A stretch of 64,000 nt of DNA, from contig JAGBFH010000016.1 of assembly GCA_017936605.1 (NCBI GenBank), positions 1 through 64,000 of the forward strand, in the 5' to 3' direction. The stretch's first letter is position 1. Each line of letters begins with the position of its first letter. Origin of the DNA: Tidjanibacter sp. (lineage in GTDB: Bacteria > Bacteroidota > Bacteroidia > Bacteroidales > Rikenellaceae). The notes under the pieces are model-generated. The model saw nothing but the letters and a program-made list of their open reading frames with translations. It was not told the origin of the DNA and made no database searches. The position numbers were made by a program, and so were the translations under genes. This document shows positions 42,516 through 51,323 of this stretch, one piece after another.

Positions 42516-44102
42516 ATGAGAAACCGATTACTTACATCCCTACTGCTTCTGTTTGTGACTGTTGCGGCTATGGCGGCCGAGCAGCCCCGACTTGTTGTGA
42601 ACTTTGTTGTTTCGCATATGAGGGAGTCCGACCTTATGCACTACGAGGCCGGATTTGGCGAAGAGGGCTTCAAGAGGCTCCTGAAGGGTACCTACTACCC
42701 CTATGTCTACTACCCCTTTGCCCCCACAACCCCCTCGGCTCTGGCAACCCTCTCGACGGGTGCCCTGCCCGCCGTTCACGGCATCACTGGCGAGGGCTGG
42801 TGGAATCAGACAACCCAAAAGAGAGTATCGGCAGTGAGCGACCCCAAGTGCCTGAGCTTCAACTGCGACACCGAGGAGAGCAAGGTTTCCAATGCCAACC
42901 TCATCTTTGAAACCTTAGGCGATGTGGTGGTGCGCAACACCGATGGCGGCCGCTCGGTATCCATCGCTTCGGATGCCTCGTCGGCAATCATCCTCGGCGG
43001 CACCAACCCCTCGGAGGTGTGGTGGCTCGACTCGCTCTCGGCCACCTGGACCACCTCGAGCAAGTATCACCACTCGATGCCCAAGTGGGTAAACGACTTC
43101 AATAACTCGGGCTACTGGCTCCGCCAGTTGGGCCTCCCCTGGATTCTCACCAAGCGCGACCAAGCCTATGTGAACAAGCGCAGTACGGTGGTGCGCCCCT
43201 ATGGCTACAAGCTCACCGACGAGGAGCGCACACGCCGCTCGCAACCCCGCGACCTCAGGGAGGTGCTCAATAGCTATGTGGCCAACGATGTGCTGGCTAT
43301 GTTTGCCGAGAAGATTATCATCAACAACTACCTCGGTGCCGACGACCAGATGGACATCATCACCATCTGCTTCGACGCTCCCAGGCGCATAGCCGCCAGG
43401 TATGGCCTCTCCTCTCGAGAGATGGAGGATATGTACTACAGGCTCGACCAAAATATCGCCAACATCATAAACTTCGCCGAGGCCCAGACGGGCGGTCGTG
43501 TGATATTCACCCTCACCTCCGACGGTGGCAATAGGGAGTATGTAAGCCACGACAAGGTATTCAACTCCTCGCAGGCGCGCTTTTTGATAAACAGCTTCCT
43601 CTCGGCCACCTATGGCAAGGGCGACTGGGTGCTCGGATGTGAGAACTGCTCCTTCTGGCTCAACCACACGCTCATCTTCTCCAAGGGCCTCGAGGTTGCT
43701 ATGGTGCAGCAGCAGGTGGCCAACTTCGCGCTCCAGCTCCGAGGCGTGTCCCACGCAGTGTCGGCCTCCGATATGGCCGCCAGTGGTGCTCTGTTTGGCG
43801 TTATGGAGCTCATACAGAATAGCTACTACCCCAAGCGCTCACCCGATGTGACGCTAGTGCTGATGCCCGACTGGTGCAACACCTACCGCGAGGACTATGT
43901 GGCCCGCACCTCCTCACAACTCATCTATGCCCCCTATCGTCGCTCGCTGATAGCAATGTGCGGTATGGGCATCGAGGAGGGCAATGTCATCACCCAGAAG
44001 GTCGATATGCGCTCCTTTGTGGTGACAATGTCGCGCATCCTCGGTATGGAGGCCCCCATCGGCGCCGAGTGGGACCCCCTCCCCGAACACAGCAGTAAGT
44101 AG
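42516..44102 (+). CDS. Secreted alkaline phosphatase-family protein (probable pseudoenzyme)
   Basis: A 528-residue exported protein with a signal peptide (residues 1-20, cleaved after AMA, before AEQ). The whole sequence is collinear with PafA-type alkaline phosphatases: GEEGFKRLLKG, STGALPAVHGITGEGWW, SVSIASDASSAIILGG and HSMPKWVNDFNN are all recognisable. Most catalytic positions differ. The metal Asp of the VVDQMR motif is Ser (VVSHMR), the DYxGH motif reads DAPRR, the DHG motif is DGG, the final THG is TSS, and the Lys/Arg pair of KDR is SDA. The nucleophilic Thr may remain (APTTPSA). The protein is therefore probably not a working phosphatase. It is monocistronic. Confidence 0.87.
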   Translation: MRNRLLTSLLLLFVTVAAMAAEQPRLVVNFVVSHMRESDLMHYEAGFGEEGFKRLLKGTYYPYVYYPFAPTTPSALATLSTGALPAVHGITGEGWWNQTTQKRVSAVSDPKCLSFNCDTEESKVSNANLIFETLGDVVVRNTDGGRSVSIASDASSAIILGGTNPSEVWWLDSLSATWTTSSKYHHSMPKWVNDFNNSGYWLRQLGLPWILTKRDQAYVNKRSTVVRPYGYKLTDEERTRRSQPRDLREVLNSYVANDVLAMFAEKIIINNYLGADDQMDIITICFDAPRRIAARYGLSSREMEDMYYRLDQNIANIINFAEAQTGGRVIFTLTSDGGNREYVSHDKVFNSSQARFLINSFLSATYGKGDWVLGCENCSFWLNHTLIFSKGLEVAMVQQQVANFALQLRGVSHAVSASDMAASGALFGVMELIQNSYYPKRSPDVTLVLMPDWCNTYREDYVARTSSQLIYAPYRRSLIAMCGMGIEEGNVITQKVDMRSFVVTMSRILGMEAPIGAEWDPLPEHSSK

Positions 44103-44189
44103 GTGGCAGCGGCCACAGCGAGTGAGGGTGGCTCCGAAATAGGGTAGAGCAAATACAGAGATACGAAGTATCTCCCAAAAGTTTTTGGT

Positions 44190-44288
44190 GCAGCTTTTTA
44201 CAAAAAGCTGCGAAAAAAGGAGCCTTTTTATAAAAAGCTGCGAAAAAAAAGGCGCGAAGAAAAAGGTGCAGCTTTTTCAAAAAGCTGC
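44190..44288. repeat. Three hairpins with A-rich spacers upstream of sufE
   Basis: GCAGCTTTTT/AAAAAGCTGC (44190-44211), CTTTTTATAAAAAG (44224-44237) and GCAGCTTTTTCAAAAAGCTGC (44268-44288; written here in two arms of ten plus one), separated by GCGAAAAAA spacers. On the minus strand each would be a terminator; on the plus strand they lie in the leader of sufE. Confidence 0.75.
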
Positions 44289-44303
44289 GAAAAAAAAGAA
44301 AAA

Positions 44304-44732
44304 ATGGAAAAGAAAGATAGTGTTCAGGAGGAGATTATTGCCGACTTCGAGATGTTTGACGATGTGGATGATAGGCTCCAGTATTTGATTGATATGGCTG
44401 ATGAGTGCTGTGAGATAGACCCTCGCCATAAGACCGAGGAGTACCTCATTGACGGCTGCCAGTCGCGTGTGTGGATTGACGCGCGAATGGAGGACGGCAA
44501 GGTCTACTTTGCGACCGATGCCGATGCACTCATAGTCAAGGGCATTGCGGGTCTGCTCACCAGAGCGCTTGGAGGCCGCACCCCCGATGAGATTATTAAC
44601 ACCGAACTCTACTTCATCGACCGCATAGGTATCCGCTCCTACCTCTCGCCCACAAGGGCCAACGGTCTGGGCGAGATGCTCAAGCAGATGAGGCGCTATG
44701 CTGTGGCTTTCAAGGCGGCAAGTAACCAGTAG
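44304..44732 (+). CDS. sufE: SufE-family cysteine desulfurase partner
   Basis: A 142-residue SufE protein, which accepts sulfur from SufS/IscS as a persulfide on a conserved Cys. The motif IDGCQSRVWID is present, with Cys52 as the acceptor. The following segments match the family too: VYFATDADALIVKGIAGLLTR, IINTELYFIDRIGIRSYLSPT, RANGLGEMLKQMRRYA. The length is normal. The next gene, a MIP18/DUF59 Fe-S maturation protein, starts 36 nt downstream, forming a small Fe-S assembly cluster. No sufBCDS genes are in the window. Confidence 0.95.
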   Translation: MEKKDSVQEEIIADFEMFDDVDDRLQYLIDMADECCEIDPRHKTEEYLIDGCQSRVWIDARMEDGKVYFATDADALIVKGIAGLLTRALGGRTPDEIINTELYFIDRIGIRSYLSPTRANGLGEMLKQMRRYAVAFKAASNQ

Positions 44733-44768
44733 AGAGAGGAGAGTAAAGAGAGCAAAGAGCAAGGAGAG

Positions 44769-45095
44769 ATGGGAATGACACCAGAAGAGATACAGAGCGT
44801 CGAGAGAGAGATAGTGGATGTGCTCAAGAACATCTATGACCCCGAGATTCCGGTCAACATCTACGACCTCGGCTTGGTCTACGATATAGATTACACCCCC
44901 GATGGGAAGGTACACATCCGTATGACCCTCACGGCTCCCAACTGCCCTATGGCCGACTTCCTCGTGGAGGAGGTGCACACCCAGGTGGCCAAGGTGAGGG
45001 GCGTAGGTGAGGTTGTTGTGGAGATAGTCTTCGACCCGCCGTGGGATAAGAATATGATGAGCGAAGAGGCCCTTATGGAGCTCGGTATGCTGTAG
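44769..45095 (+). CDS. MIP18/DUF59-family Fe-S assembly protein (SufT-like)
   Basis: A 108-residue DUF59 protein. Conserved features: VDVLKNIYDPEIPVNIYDLG (16-35), TPDGKVHIRMTLTAPNCPMADF with the conserved Cys in a TAPNCP motif (about 60), and VVEIVFDPPWDKNMMSEEA near the C-terminus, typical of the PaaD/SufT/MIP18 group. Proteins of this group help mature Fe-S clusters. It lies between sufE and the DUF2851 gene; the spacing to the next gene is only a few bases. Confidence 0.95.
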   Translation: MGMTPEEIQSVEREIVDVLKNIYDPEIPVNIYDLGLVYDIDYTPDGKVHIRMTLTAPNCPMADFLVEEVHTQVAKVRGVGEVVVEIVFDPPWDKNMMSEEALMELGML

Positions 45096-45098
45096 GGG

Positions 45099-46025
45099 GT
45101 GTTGGATAGAGAAACCATGGGCGCAATGAGAAGAGAGGAGTGTGGAGTGGTGCTCGCGGGCTTGGACTCACTCAGAAGGACCAAACTTATGGAGAGCCTT
45201 CTGGTGGAACGAGTGCTCCGCAAGAGCCACAGGGTGCTGGAGGTCTGGGAGGCCTCGGGGCGCGACTGGAACCAGACACTCTACCATATTACCGCCTATG
45301 CTATGGGTGCTCCGAAGAACGGAGGACAGATGGAGGAGCTCGCACGCAGGGCCACCTACCTTATGTGCCTGAAGGAGCGCAGCTCTCAGCGGAGAGTCGA
45401 GGCCCTGCTACTGGGCACCTCGGGACTGCTGGGCGAGGAGTTCTTTGATGACTACATTGTGCGCCTTCAGGAGGAGTATGAGTACCTTGTGGGCAAGTAC
45501 CAACTGCGCAGTATGACGGCCGGAAGTTGGAATAGGAGCCATCTGCTACCCGCGGGAGGCCCTGTGATGAGAATAGCACAACTTGCGGCTCTGGTGGCCC
45601 GCGAGGAGTACTCGGTGGATACGGTGCTGGGGCTGAGGAGCCTTGGCGAGGTCGAAGGACTCTTCAGGGTGTCGGCGAGCGAGTATTGGCAGGGGAAGTA
45701 TGTCCCCAATGGTAAGCCCCATAGTGGCTCGGGGCGTATGGGTCGCCAGAAGGTCGAGATGTTGGCCATCAATTTGGTTGTGCCCTTGCAGTTTGCCTAC
45801 GCCACCGTGATGAACAATGCCGAACTGAAGGAGAGGGCTCTGGAGCTCTTGGAGGCCATCCCTGCCGAGCAGAATAGGGTGGTGGCTACTTGGACGGGCT
45901 ATGGCGTGCCCTGTGGGAGTGCCTATGAGTCGCAGGCTCTGCTGGAACTCGCGGCCAAGTGCGAGGGCAGATTGTGTGAGGAGTGTGCTCTGGGCAGGAT
46001 GCGCAGAATGAAGGCTTTGGGTTAG
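45099..46025 (+). CDS. DUF2851 protein, shorter than the family (N-terminus missing)
   Basis: At most 308 residues; the start is uncertain (GTG at 45099, ATG at 45117 or 45126). The sequence matches only the C-terminal two thirds of DUF2851: GLDSLRRTKLMESLLVERVL, DWNQTLYHITAYAMGAPKNG, ALLLGTSGLL, RIAQLAALVAREEYS and ASEYWQGKYVPNGKPHSGSG. Full-length relatives, as I recall, have about 120 extra N-terminal residues with a conserved GPDF...GNVEIH-like nuclease-type motif, absent here. No frame upstream supplies that part. It may be a naturally short version or a decayed gene. The gene follows the MIP18 gene by 3 nt. Confidence 0.8.
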   Translation: MLDRETMGAMRREECGVVLAGLDSLRRTKLMESLLVERVLRKSHRVLEVWEASGRDWNQTLYHITAYAMGAPKNGGQMEELARRATYLMCLKERSSQRRVEALLLGTSGLLGEEFFDDYIVRLQEEYEYLVGKYQLRSMTAGSWNRSHLLPAGGPVMRIAQLAALVAREEYSVDTVLGLRSLGEVEGLFRVSASEYWQGKYVPNGKPHSGSGRMGRQKVEMLAINLVVPLQFAYATVMNNAELKERALELLEAIPAEQNRVVATWTGYGVPCGSAYESQALLELAAKCEGRLCEECALGRMRRMKALG

Positions 46026-46070
46026 AGAATAGAGAACGAAAAATATAATAACAAACAGAAAAGAGATAAG

Positions 46071-49000
46071 ATGAGTTTAGTAAAATCTGTACTTAAGTTG
46101 TTCTTCGGAACGAAGAGTGACAAGGATCGCAAAGAGATTCAGCCCTATGTGGACAAGATTCTCCAGTTGTATCCCACCATCGACAGCCTCTCGAACGATG
46201 AACTTCGTGGCCGTTCGGCGGCCCTGAGGGCTGCCATTGCCGAGTTCATCCGCCCCGAGGAGGAGCGTGTGGCCGCATTGAAGGTGGAGATTGAGGGCGA
46301 CATCGCCATTGAGAAGAAGAGCGCCATATCGAAGGAGATTGAGCAGCTCCTGGAGAAGATTGACGAGAAAATCGAGAAGAAACTCGACGAGATTCTGCCC
46401 GAGGCATTCGCCATTATGAAGTCCACGGCTCGCAGGTTTGCCCAGAATGAGACGGTGGAGGTCACCGCCTCGCAGTTCGATAGGGACCTGGCAGCCGACC
46501 GCGACTTCGTGAGCATCGAGGGCGACAAGGCCATCTGGCAGACCACCTGGGTGGCTGGTGGCAACGATATCAAGTGGGATATGATTCACTATGATGTTCA
46601 GCTCTTCGGTGGTGTGGTTCTCCACAAAGGTAAGATTGCCGAGATGGCCACCGGTGAGGGTAAGACTCTGGTGGCAACCCTCCCCGTGTTCCTCAATGCG
46701 CTGGCCGGCAAGGGTGTCCATGTGGTGACCGTCAACGACTATCTGGCCAAGCGTGACTGCGAGTGGATGGGTCCTATGTACCAGTTCCACGGCCTGTCGG
46801 TGGAGTGTATCGACAACTACCGCCCCAACTCGGCCGAGAGGCGCAAGGCCTATGATGCCAACATCACCTTCGGAACGAACAACGAGTTCGGCTTCGACTA
46901 CCTGAGGGACAATATGTCCATCCAGGCCAAGGAGCTCGTGCAGAAGAAACACCACTTCGCCATTGTCGATGAGGTGGACTCGGTATTGATTGACGATGCC
47001 CGTACGCCTCTGATTATCTCGGGTCCCGTGCCCAAGGGCGACGACCAGCTCTTCGACGAGTACCGCGACACCATCGAGAGGCTCTATAACCTCCAGCGCA
47101 ACCTGACGGCTGACTGCCTGCTGAGGGCCCGCAAACTCATCGCTGAGGGTAAGACCGAGGAGGGTGGCATACTGCTGCTCCGCTCACACAAGGGTCTGCC
47201 CAAGAATAAGAACCTCATCAAGTTCCTCTCGGAGCAGGGTATGAAGGTGCTGTTGCAGAAGACCGAGGCTGTCTATATGCAGAATCACAACGAGCGTATG
47301 CCCGAGATTACCGACGAGCTCTTCTTTGTGATTGACGAGAAACTCAACTCTGTGGAGCTCACCGATAAGGGCCATGAGATGTTGGCCAAGGCGGTGGGTG
47401 ACGACAAGTTTTTCGTGCTGCCCGACATCGGCACCGAGGTTGCTGCCCTCGAGAAGAGCGAGCTGACCGCCGAGGAGAAGGCCGCAAAGAAGGATGCAAT
47501 ACTTGCCGACTACGCCATCAAGAGCGAGAGGGTACACACTGTGAACCAGCTCCTGAAGGCTTACAGTATGTTCGAGAAGGATGTGGAGTATGTGCTGATG
47601 GACGGCAAGGTGAAGATTGTCGACGAGCAGACGGGCCGTATTATGGAGGGCCGCCGCTACTCCGACGGTCTGCACCAGGCTATCGAGGCCAAGGAGCGCG
47701 TGAAGGTGGAGGCTGCAACCCAGACCTTCGCAACCATCACCCTCCAGAACTACTTCCGTATGTACCACAAACTCGCAGGTATGACCGGTACGGCCGAGAC
47801 CGAGGCGAGCGAGTTCTGGAGCATCTATAAACTCGATGTTGTTGTGATTCCCACCAACCGCCCCATTGCGCGCGAGGATAGGGAGGACCTCCTCTATAAG
47901 ACCAAGAGGGAGAAGTATAGTGCCGTTGTTGACGAGATTGTAAGGCTCGTAAATGAGGGTCGCCCCGTGCTGGTGGGTACCACCTCGGTGGAGGTGTCGG
48001 AGCTCTTGAGCCGCATCCTCCGCGCACGCCACATCCCCCACAATGTCCTCAATGCCAAGCAGCACGCCCAGGAGGCACAGGTTGTTGCCGAGGCAGGTAG
48101 GGCAGGTCAGGTGACCATCGCAACCAATATGGCGGGTCGTGGTACCGATATCAAACTCTCGCCCGAGGTGAAGGCCGCAGGAGGTCTTGCCATCATCGGC
48201 ACCGAGCGCCACGAGAGCCGCCGTGTGGACCGTCAGCTCCGAGGCCGTTCGGGTCGTCAGGGTGACCCCGGCTCGTCGCAGTTCTTCGTGTCGACCGAGG
48301 ACGACCTGCTGCGTCTGTTTGGTGGCGACCGCCTCGCCTCGATGATGGATAAGATGGGCCTCCAGGAGGGTGAGGTCATCTCCGCCAAGATGATGAGCGG
48401 TGCCATCGAGAGGGCCCAGAAGAAGGTCGAGGAGAACAACTTTGGTATCCGTAAACGCCTGCTGGAGTACGACGATGTGATGAACAAGCAGAGGACCGCA
48501 ATCTACGCTATGCGTCGCCACGCACTCCACGGCGAGGGTGTGGATATCGACCTTAATAATATGATTCTCTCCTTTGCCGACACCTTTGTGGCCAACCTCA
48601 AGGGCGCATCCTTCGAGGAGTTCTCCTATGAGCTCATCCGTCAGGTTGCCATCCAGCCCACCTTCGATGAGGCTACCTACAACAAGGCTTCCGATAATGA
48701 GCTTGCGGATATGCTGATTGCCGACATCAGGGCCGCCTATGCGCGTCGCGCACAGATGGTCGCACAGACCGCTATGCCCGTCATTAAGAACCTGGTGGAG
48801 AGCAACCCCCAGGCCGAGAATATGTATATCCCCATCACCAATGGTACGCTGGTCTACAATGTGCTGGTCAACCTCAAAAAGTGTGTGGAGAACGAGGGCG
48901 CAGAGATTTACAAGATGTTCACCAAGATTGCGATGCTCACCACCATCGACGACAACTGGCGTGAGCACCTCAGGGAGATGGACGACCTGAAACAGAGCGT

Positions 49001-49349
49001 TCAGAACGCAACCTATGAGCAGAAAGATCCTCTGTTGATCTATAAGGGCGAGAGCTACAACCTCTTCGAGGCGATGATCAACAAGGTGAACCAGGAGGTT
49101 ATCTCTATCCTGATGAAGGGCTTTATCCCCACCAAGGAGCAGGCCGAGAACCGTATGACACGCCGTCAGCAGGCTCAGCAGAAGGTGGATGTAAACAAAC
49201 TCCAGGAGTCGCGTATGGCCGCCGCCGCACAGGCAGGCCAGGGCGAGAAGAGCCGTCCTATGCCCGTACATGTGGAGAAGAAGGTTCGCCCCAACGATCC
49301 TTGTCCTTGCGGGTCGGGCAAGAAATACAAACACTGCCACGGCGCATAA
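46071..49349 (+). CDS. secA: Preprotein translocase ATPase SecA
   Basis: A 1092-residue SecA, the motor of the Sec channel in the inner membrane. It is about 190 residues longer than the E. coli protein, as in other Bacteroidota, because of insertions near residues 45-115 ([20 protein letters not shown] in parts, coiled) and in the middle region (about 345-480). Nucleotide-binding motifs: [13 protein letters not shown] (Walker A, near 192), [20 protein letters not shown] (DEVD box) and GRGTDIKL. The C-terminus ends with the zinc-binding SEC-C tail [18 protein letters not shown], with all four ligands (C, C, C, H). A foldback element starts in its stop codon. Confidence 0.98.
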   Translation: MSLVKSVLKLFFGTKSDKDRKEIQPYVDKILQLYPTIDSLSNDELRGRSAALRAAIAEFIRPEEERVAALKVEIEGDIAIEKKSAISKEIEQLLEKIDEKIEKKLDEILPEAFAIMKSTARRFAQNETVEVTASQFDRDLAADRDFVSIEGDKAIWQTTWVAGGNDIKWDMIHYDVQLFGGVVLHKGKIAEMATGEGKTLVATLPVFLNALAGKGVHVVTVNDYLAKRDCEWMGPMYQFHGLSVECIDNYRPNSAERRKAYDANITFGTNNEFGFDYLRDNMSIQAKELVQKKHHFAIVDEVDSVLIDDARTPLIISGPVPKGDDQLFDEYRDTIERLYNLQRNLTADCLLRARKLIAEGKTEEGGILLLRSHKGLPKNKNLIKFLSEQGMKVLLQKTEAVYMQNHNERMPEITDELFFVIDEKLNSVELTDKGHEMLAKAVGDDKFFVLPDIGTEVAALEKSELTAEEKAAKKDAILADYAIKSERVHTVNQLLKAYSMFEKDVEYVLMDGKVKIVDEQTGRIMEGRRYSDGLHQAIEAKERVKVEAATQTFATITLQNYFRMYHKLAGMTGTAETEASEFWSIYKLDVVVIPTNRPIAREDREDLLYKTKREKYSAVVDEIVRLVNEGRPVLVGTTSVEVSELLSRILRARHIPHNVLNAKQHAQEAQVVAEAGRAGQVTIATNMAGRGTDIKLSPEVKAAGGLAIIGTERHESRRVDRQLRGRSGRQGDPGSSQFFVSTEDDLLRLFGGDRLASMMDKMGLQEGEVISAKMMSGAIERAQKKVEENNFGIRKRLLEYDDVMNKQRTAIYAMRRHALHGEGVDIDLNNMILSFADTFVANLKGASFEEFSYELIRQVAIQPTFDEATYNKASDNELADMLIADIRAAYARRAQMVAQTAMPVIKNLVESNPQAENMYIPITNGTLVYNVLVNLKKCVENEGAEIYKMFTKIAMLTTIDDNWREHLREMDDLKQSVQNATYEQKDPLLIYKGESYNLFEAMINKVNQEVISILMKGFIPTKEQAENRMTRRQQAQQKVDVNKLQESRMAAAAQAGQGEKSRPMPVHVEKKVRPNDPCPCGSGKKYKHCHGA

Positions 49350-49473
49350 AAAACGCATATAGCGGGTGAATTTTTCACCAACTGCAACGGGCGAGACCCT
49401 CACTTACGCTTAGTAAGCTGCGGGCCTCGCCCATCTTGTTGGCAAAAAATTCCCTTCGCTCTATGCGTTTTTT
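49348..49473 (+). repeat. Foldback element E4, at the end of secA
   Basis: Outer arms CGCATATAGCG (49354-49364) and CGCTCTATGCG (49457-49467), middle GGGTGAATTTTT/AAAAAATTCCC, inner GGGCGAG/CTCGCCC, apical CTTAC/GTAAG, and A and T runs on either side. Only the GAC/TTC position before the right outer arm (CCCGACGC in E1, CCCTTCGC here) differs between E1 and E4. Confidence 0.92.
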
Positions 49474-49492
49474 CTTTCAAGTGAAAGTTGTT

Positions 49493-49976
49493 TCCCTCCC
49501 CTAAGTTAGGTGAGGGTGCCCTTTAGGGCGGGAGAGGTCTGTTGTTTCTTGGTCTAAGGTCTAAAGTCGAACGACTAACCGACCTAAGTCTTATAGGACT
49601 TATGAGTCTTATAGGTCTTATAGGTCTTATAGGCCCCATAAGCCCTATATAACTCCCTCCCCTAATTTAGTGGCGTGTGTCTGCCTTTTGGCCCCTTTAG
49701 CCCTTTTAGCCTTTTTTGCCCTTTCCCTCCCCTCCCCTAAGTTAGGGGAGGGTGCCCGTTAGGGCGGGAGAGGTCTGTAAAAAGCATTCAGCAGTAGTCG
49801 TCATTACTCAGCCTTGTTCACGGGTTACATTTTTGTAACCCGTGAACTATTTGGAGGGTGTGTAAGGGCCAAAAGGGCCAAAAGGGCTAAAAGGGCGGAA
49901 AGGCTTATAGGTCCCATAAGTCCCATGGGTCTTATAAGCCCCATATGACCTTAAGGACTTTAAGGACTTTAAGGAA
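49493..49976. repeat. Repeat island downstream of secA
   Basis: GC-rich boxes at 49493-49545 and 49728-49780 (CCCTCCCCTAAGTTAGG and GGGCGGGAGAGG), 9-bp arrays A10 (49581-49651, CTTATAGGT units), A11 (49682-49727, CCCTTTTAG units) and A12 (49865-49976, from AAAAGGGCC through CCCATAAGT to CTTTAAGGA units), and the hairpin R4a at 49816-49847. Confidence 0.85.
49816..49847. repeat. Palindromic hairpin R4a
   Basis: Stem GTTCACGGGTTACA/TGTAACCCGTGAAC with a TTTT loop. Its flank GTAGTCGTCATTACTCAGCC is found inverted beside R4b at 53257-53310. Confidence 0.8.
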
Positions 49977-50056
49977 TCTCCCATTTCTCTCATTTCTCTC
50001 ATTTCAACCCGTCTGGGGCGGGAGCACCACCCTCACTCGTCGCGCTCGTTAGCGCC

Positions 50057-50146
50057 AAAAAAAAGGGGAAGACTCACGTCTGCCCCTTTCATCAGGTTAG
50101 GTTAGTTAGGTTAATGAGGTACGGGAAGAATGTCCCGTAAAACATT
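50057..50146 (-). ncRNA. Candidate small RNA 2 (about 90 nt)
   Basis: On the minus strand the promoter (50151-50181) is followed by a non-coding stretch. Hairpin 1 has arms ACGGGA/TCCCGT (50121-50138). A spacer repeats AACCTAACTAACCTAACC. The terminator hairpin has arms AAAGGGG/CCCCTTT and AGAC/GTCT with one mismatch between, a GTGA tetraloop and a run of eight T (50057-50089). Candidate RNA 1 (15759-15875) has the same terminal-hairpin style (GTGA loop, two stacked stems with a small internal loop) and TTAGGTT-type repeats in the other sense, so the two may be related. Confidence 0.55.
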
Positions 50147-50150
50147 GATG

Positions 50151-50181
50151 CAAAGGTAAGGCAAGAAATAGTAAAAACAAA
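50151..50181 (-). promoter_or_regulatory. Promoter of candidate small RNA 2
   Basis: TACCTTTG at 50151-50158 and TTTG at 50178-50181 on the minus strand, spaced by 19 bp. Confidence 0.6.
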
Positions 50182-50276
50182 ATTTTTATCATAAAATCTC
50201 CGATATTTTTAATAAATCGCAACTTTTGCCCCCTATTTACTTAAATAATATTAAATAATCTTCACAAACCCATAGT

Positions 50277-50298
50277 CATTATTAAAGTTTTTTAATAA
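50277..50298 (-). terminator. AT-rich hairpin after the AraC gene
   Basis: ATTATTAAA and TTTAATAAT arms around GTTT, 15-36 bp past the AraC-family stop codon. Weak as a terminator, since the stem is all A-T. Confidence 0.4.
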
Positions 50299-50312
50299 TG
50301 GTAGCCGATTTT

Positions 50313-51203
50313 TTAATCTCTCTCTGCTTTGGGGTGGGGTAGATGTGGGCGAGAGTCGATAGGTGGAGTTGTGTTGCGTGCTCGGTACTCGACAGGGGTG
50401 AGAGAGTAGCGGGCGTGGAAGAGGCGTATGAAATGTGAAGGTGAGGTGAAGCCGCACTCGTGGGCTACGGCCTTGACCTGCTCATCGGAGCTGATGAGCA
50501 GTCGAGCGGCAAGCTCCAGTCGTCGCGCCATAAACCAGCGGTGGGGTGTCTGGCCGAGCTCCTCGCGAAACGCCTTCTTGAAGTTCGAGAGGCTCATACC
50601 ATACTCCGCAGCGAGTTCCGCCAATGGTTTGCGCGAGAGGATGTTGCGCTCGGCAAACCGCTCGAGCGACTCGCGACGGAGGGTGGCGAGATGGCCGAGT
50701 GTGTGGCTTAGTTCATCGTAGCCATCGGAGAGGAGCAGATAGATGAGCTCATTGGTCTTCATACGGGCCATAGTGCCACAGCGGAAGAAGATGTCGTGGG
50801 CGAGGTACGACCTTATGCCTGCCATAAATGATGTGAGCGTGCGGCCTGCCCTCTGGTGGGCGATGTGGTTTGTGGGGAGGGTGGGGCGTGACGGTCGCGG
50901 CAGGTCGGCGAAGAGTTGCAGCTCTCGCAAGATGGTGGAGAGCAGCTCGCGGCTTACAGAGAAGAGAATCTCCTCGTAGAGCCTATCTTCGGTTGTCTGG
51001 TACTCCACAAGGTGGGCGCCCTCGGGGAGCACAAATAGTTCGCCTGCATAGAGTTGCATAATACCACTCGGGGTGTGCAGGGCCATCTTGCCACTGACGA
51101 TATAGCCTATGGTGATGCCCTCGAGCCATAGGCGTTCCACCTCACGGGAGTCGCCTCGTCGCTCCAGTCTGATTGTCTGATTTGGGTCCTTTGTGTAGTT
51201 CAT
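50313..51203 (-). CDS. AraC-family transcriptional regulator
   Basis: A 296-residue regulator. Residues about 10-125 form a cupin-type sensor (GDSREVERLWLEGITIGYIVS, GELFVLPEGAHLVEY). The C-terminal AraC DNA-binding domain has two HTH motifs: PLAELAAEYGMSLSNFKKAFREELGQTPHRWFMARRLELAARLL in parts (about 190-232) and EQVKAVAHECGFTSPSHFIRLFHARYSLTPVEYR (about 236-270). It is closer to the sugar- or stress-responsive AraC groups than to MarA. The ATG at 51203 is preferred to a start 3 codons upstream because the promoter box (51210-51217) sits only 6 nt away. There is no operon partner; the target is unknown. Confidence 0.9.
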   Translation of the reverse strand: MNYTKDPNQTIRLERRGDSREVERLWLEGITIGYIVSGKMALHTPSGIMQLYAGELFVLPEGAHLVEYQTTEDRLYEEILFSVSRELLSTILRELQLFADLPRPSRPTLPTNHIAHQRAGRTLTSFMAGIRSYLAHDIFFRCGTMARMKTNELIYLLLSDGYDELSHTLGHLATLRRESLERFAERNILSRKPLAELAAEYGMSLSNFKKAFREELGQTPHRWFMARRLELAARLLISSDEQVKAVAHECGFTSPSHFIRLFHARYSLTPVEYRARNTTPPIDSRPHLPHPKAERD

Positions 51204-51209
51204 AATGCA

Positions 51210-51217
51210 CAAAGGTA
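51210..51217 (-). promoter_or_regulatory. -7 promoter box of the AraC gene
   Basis: TACCTTTG on the minus strand, 6 nt before the ATG, so the mRNA would be nearly leaderless. Confidence 0.5.
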
Positions 51218-51323
51218 TAACCCCAAGTGGGGGTGTAGAGCCGCTTGACTGGAGTGTTGCTAATAGGTTATGAACACTCTCTCGGATGTGCTCCGAGAAT
51301 GAAAGAAAATGCTTGATTTGGGG

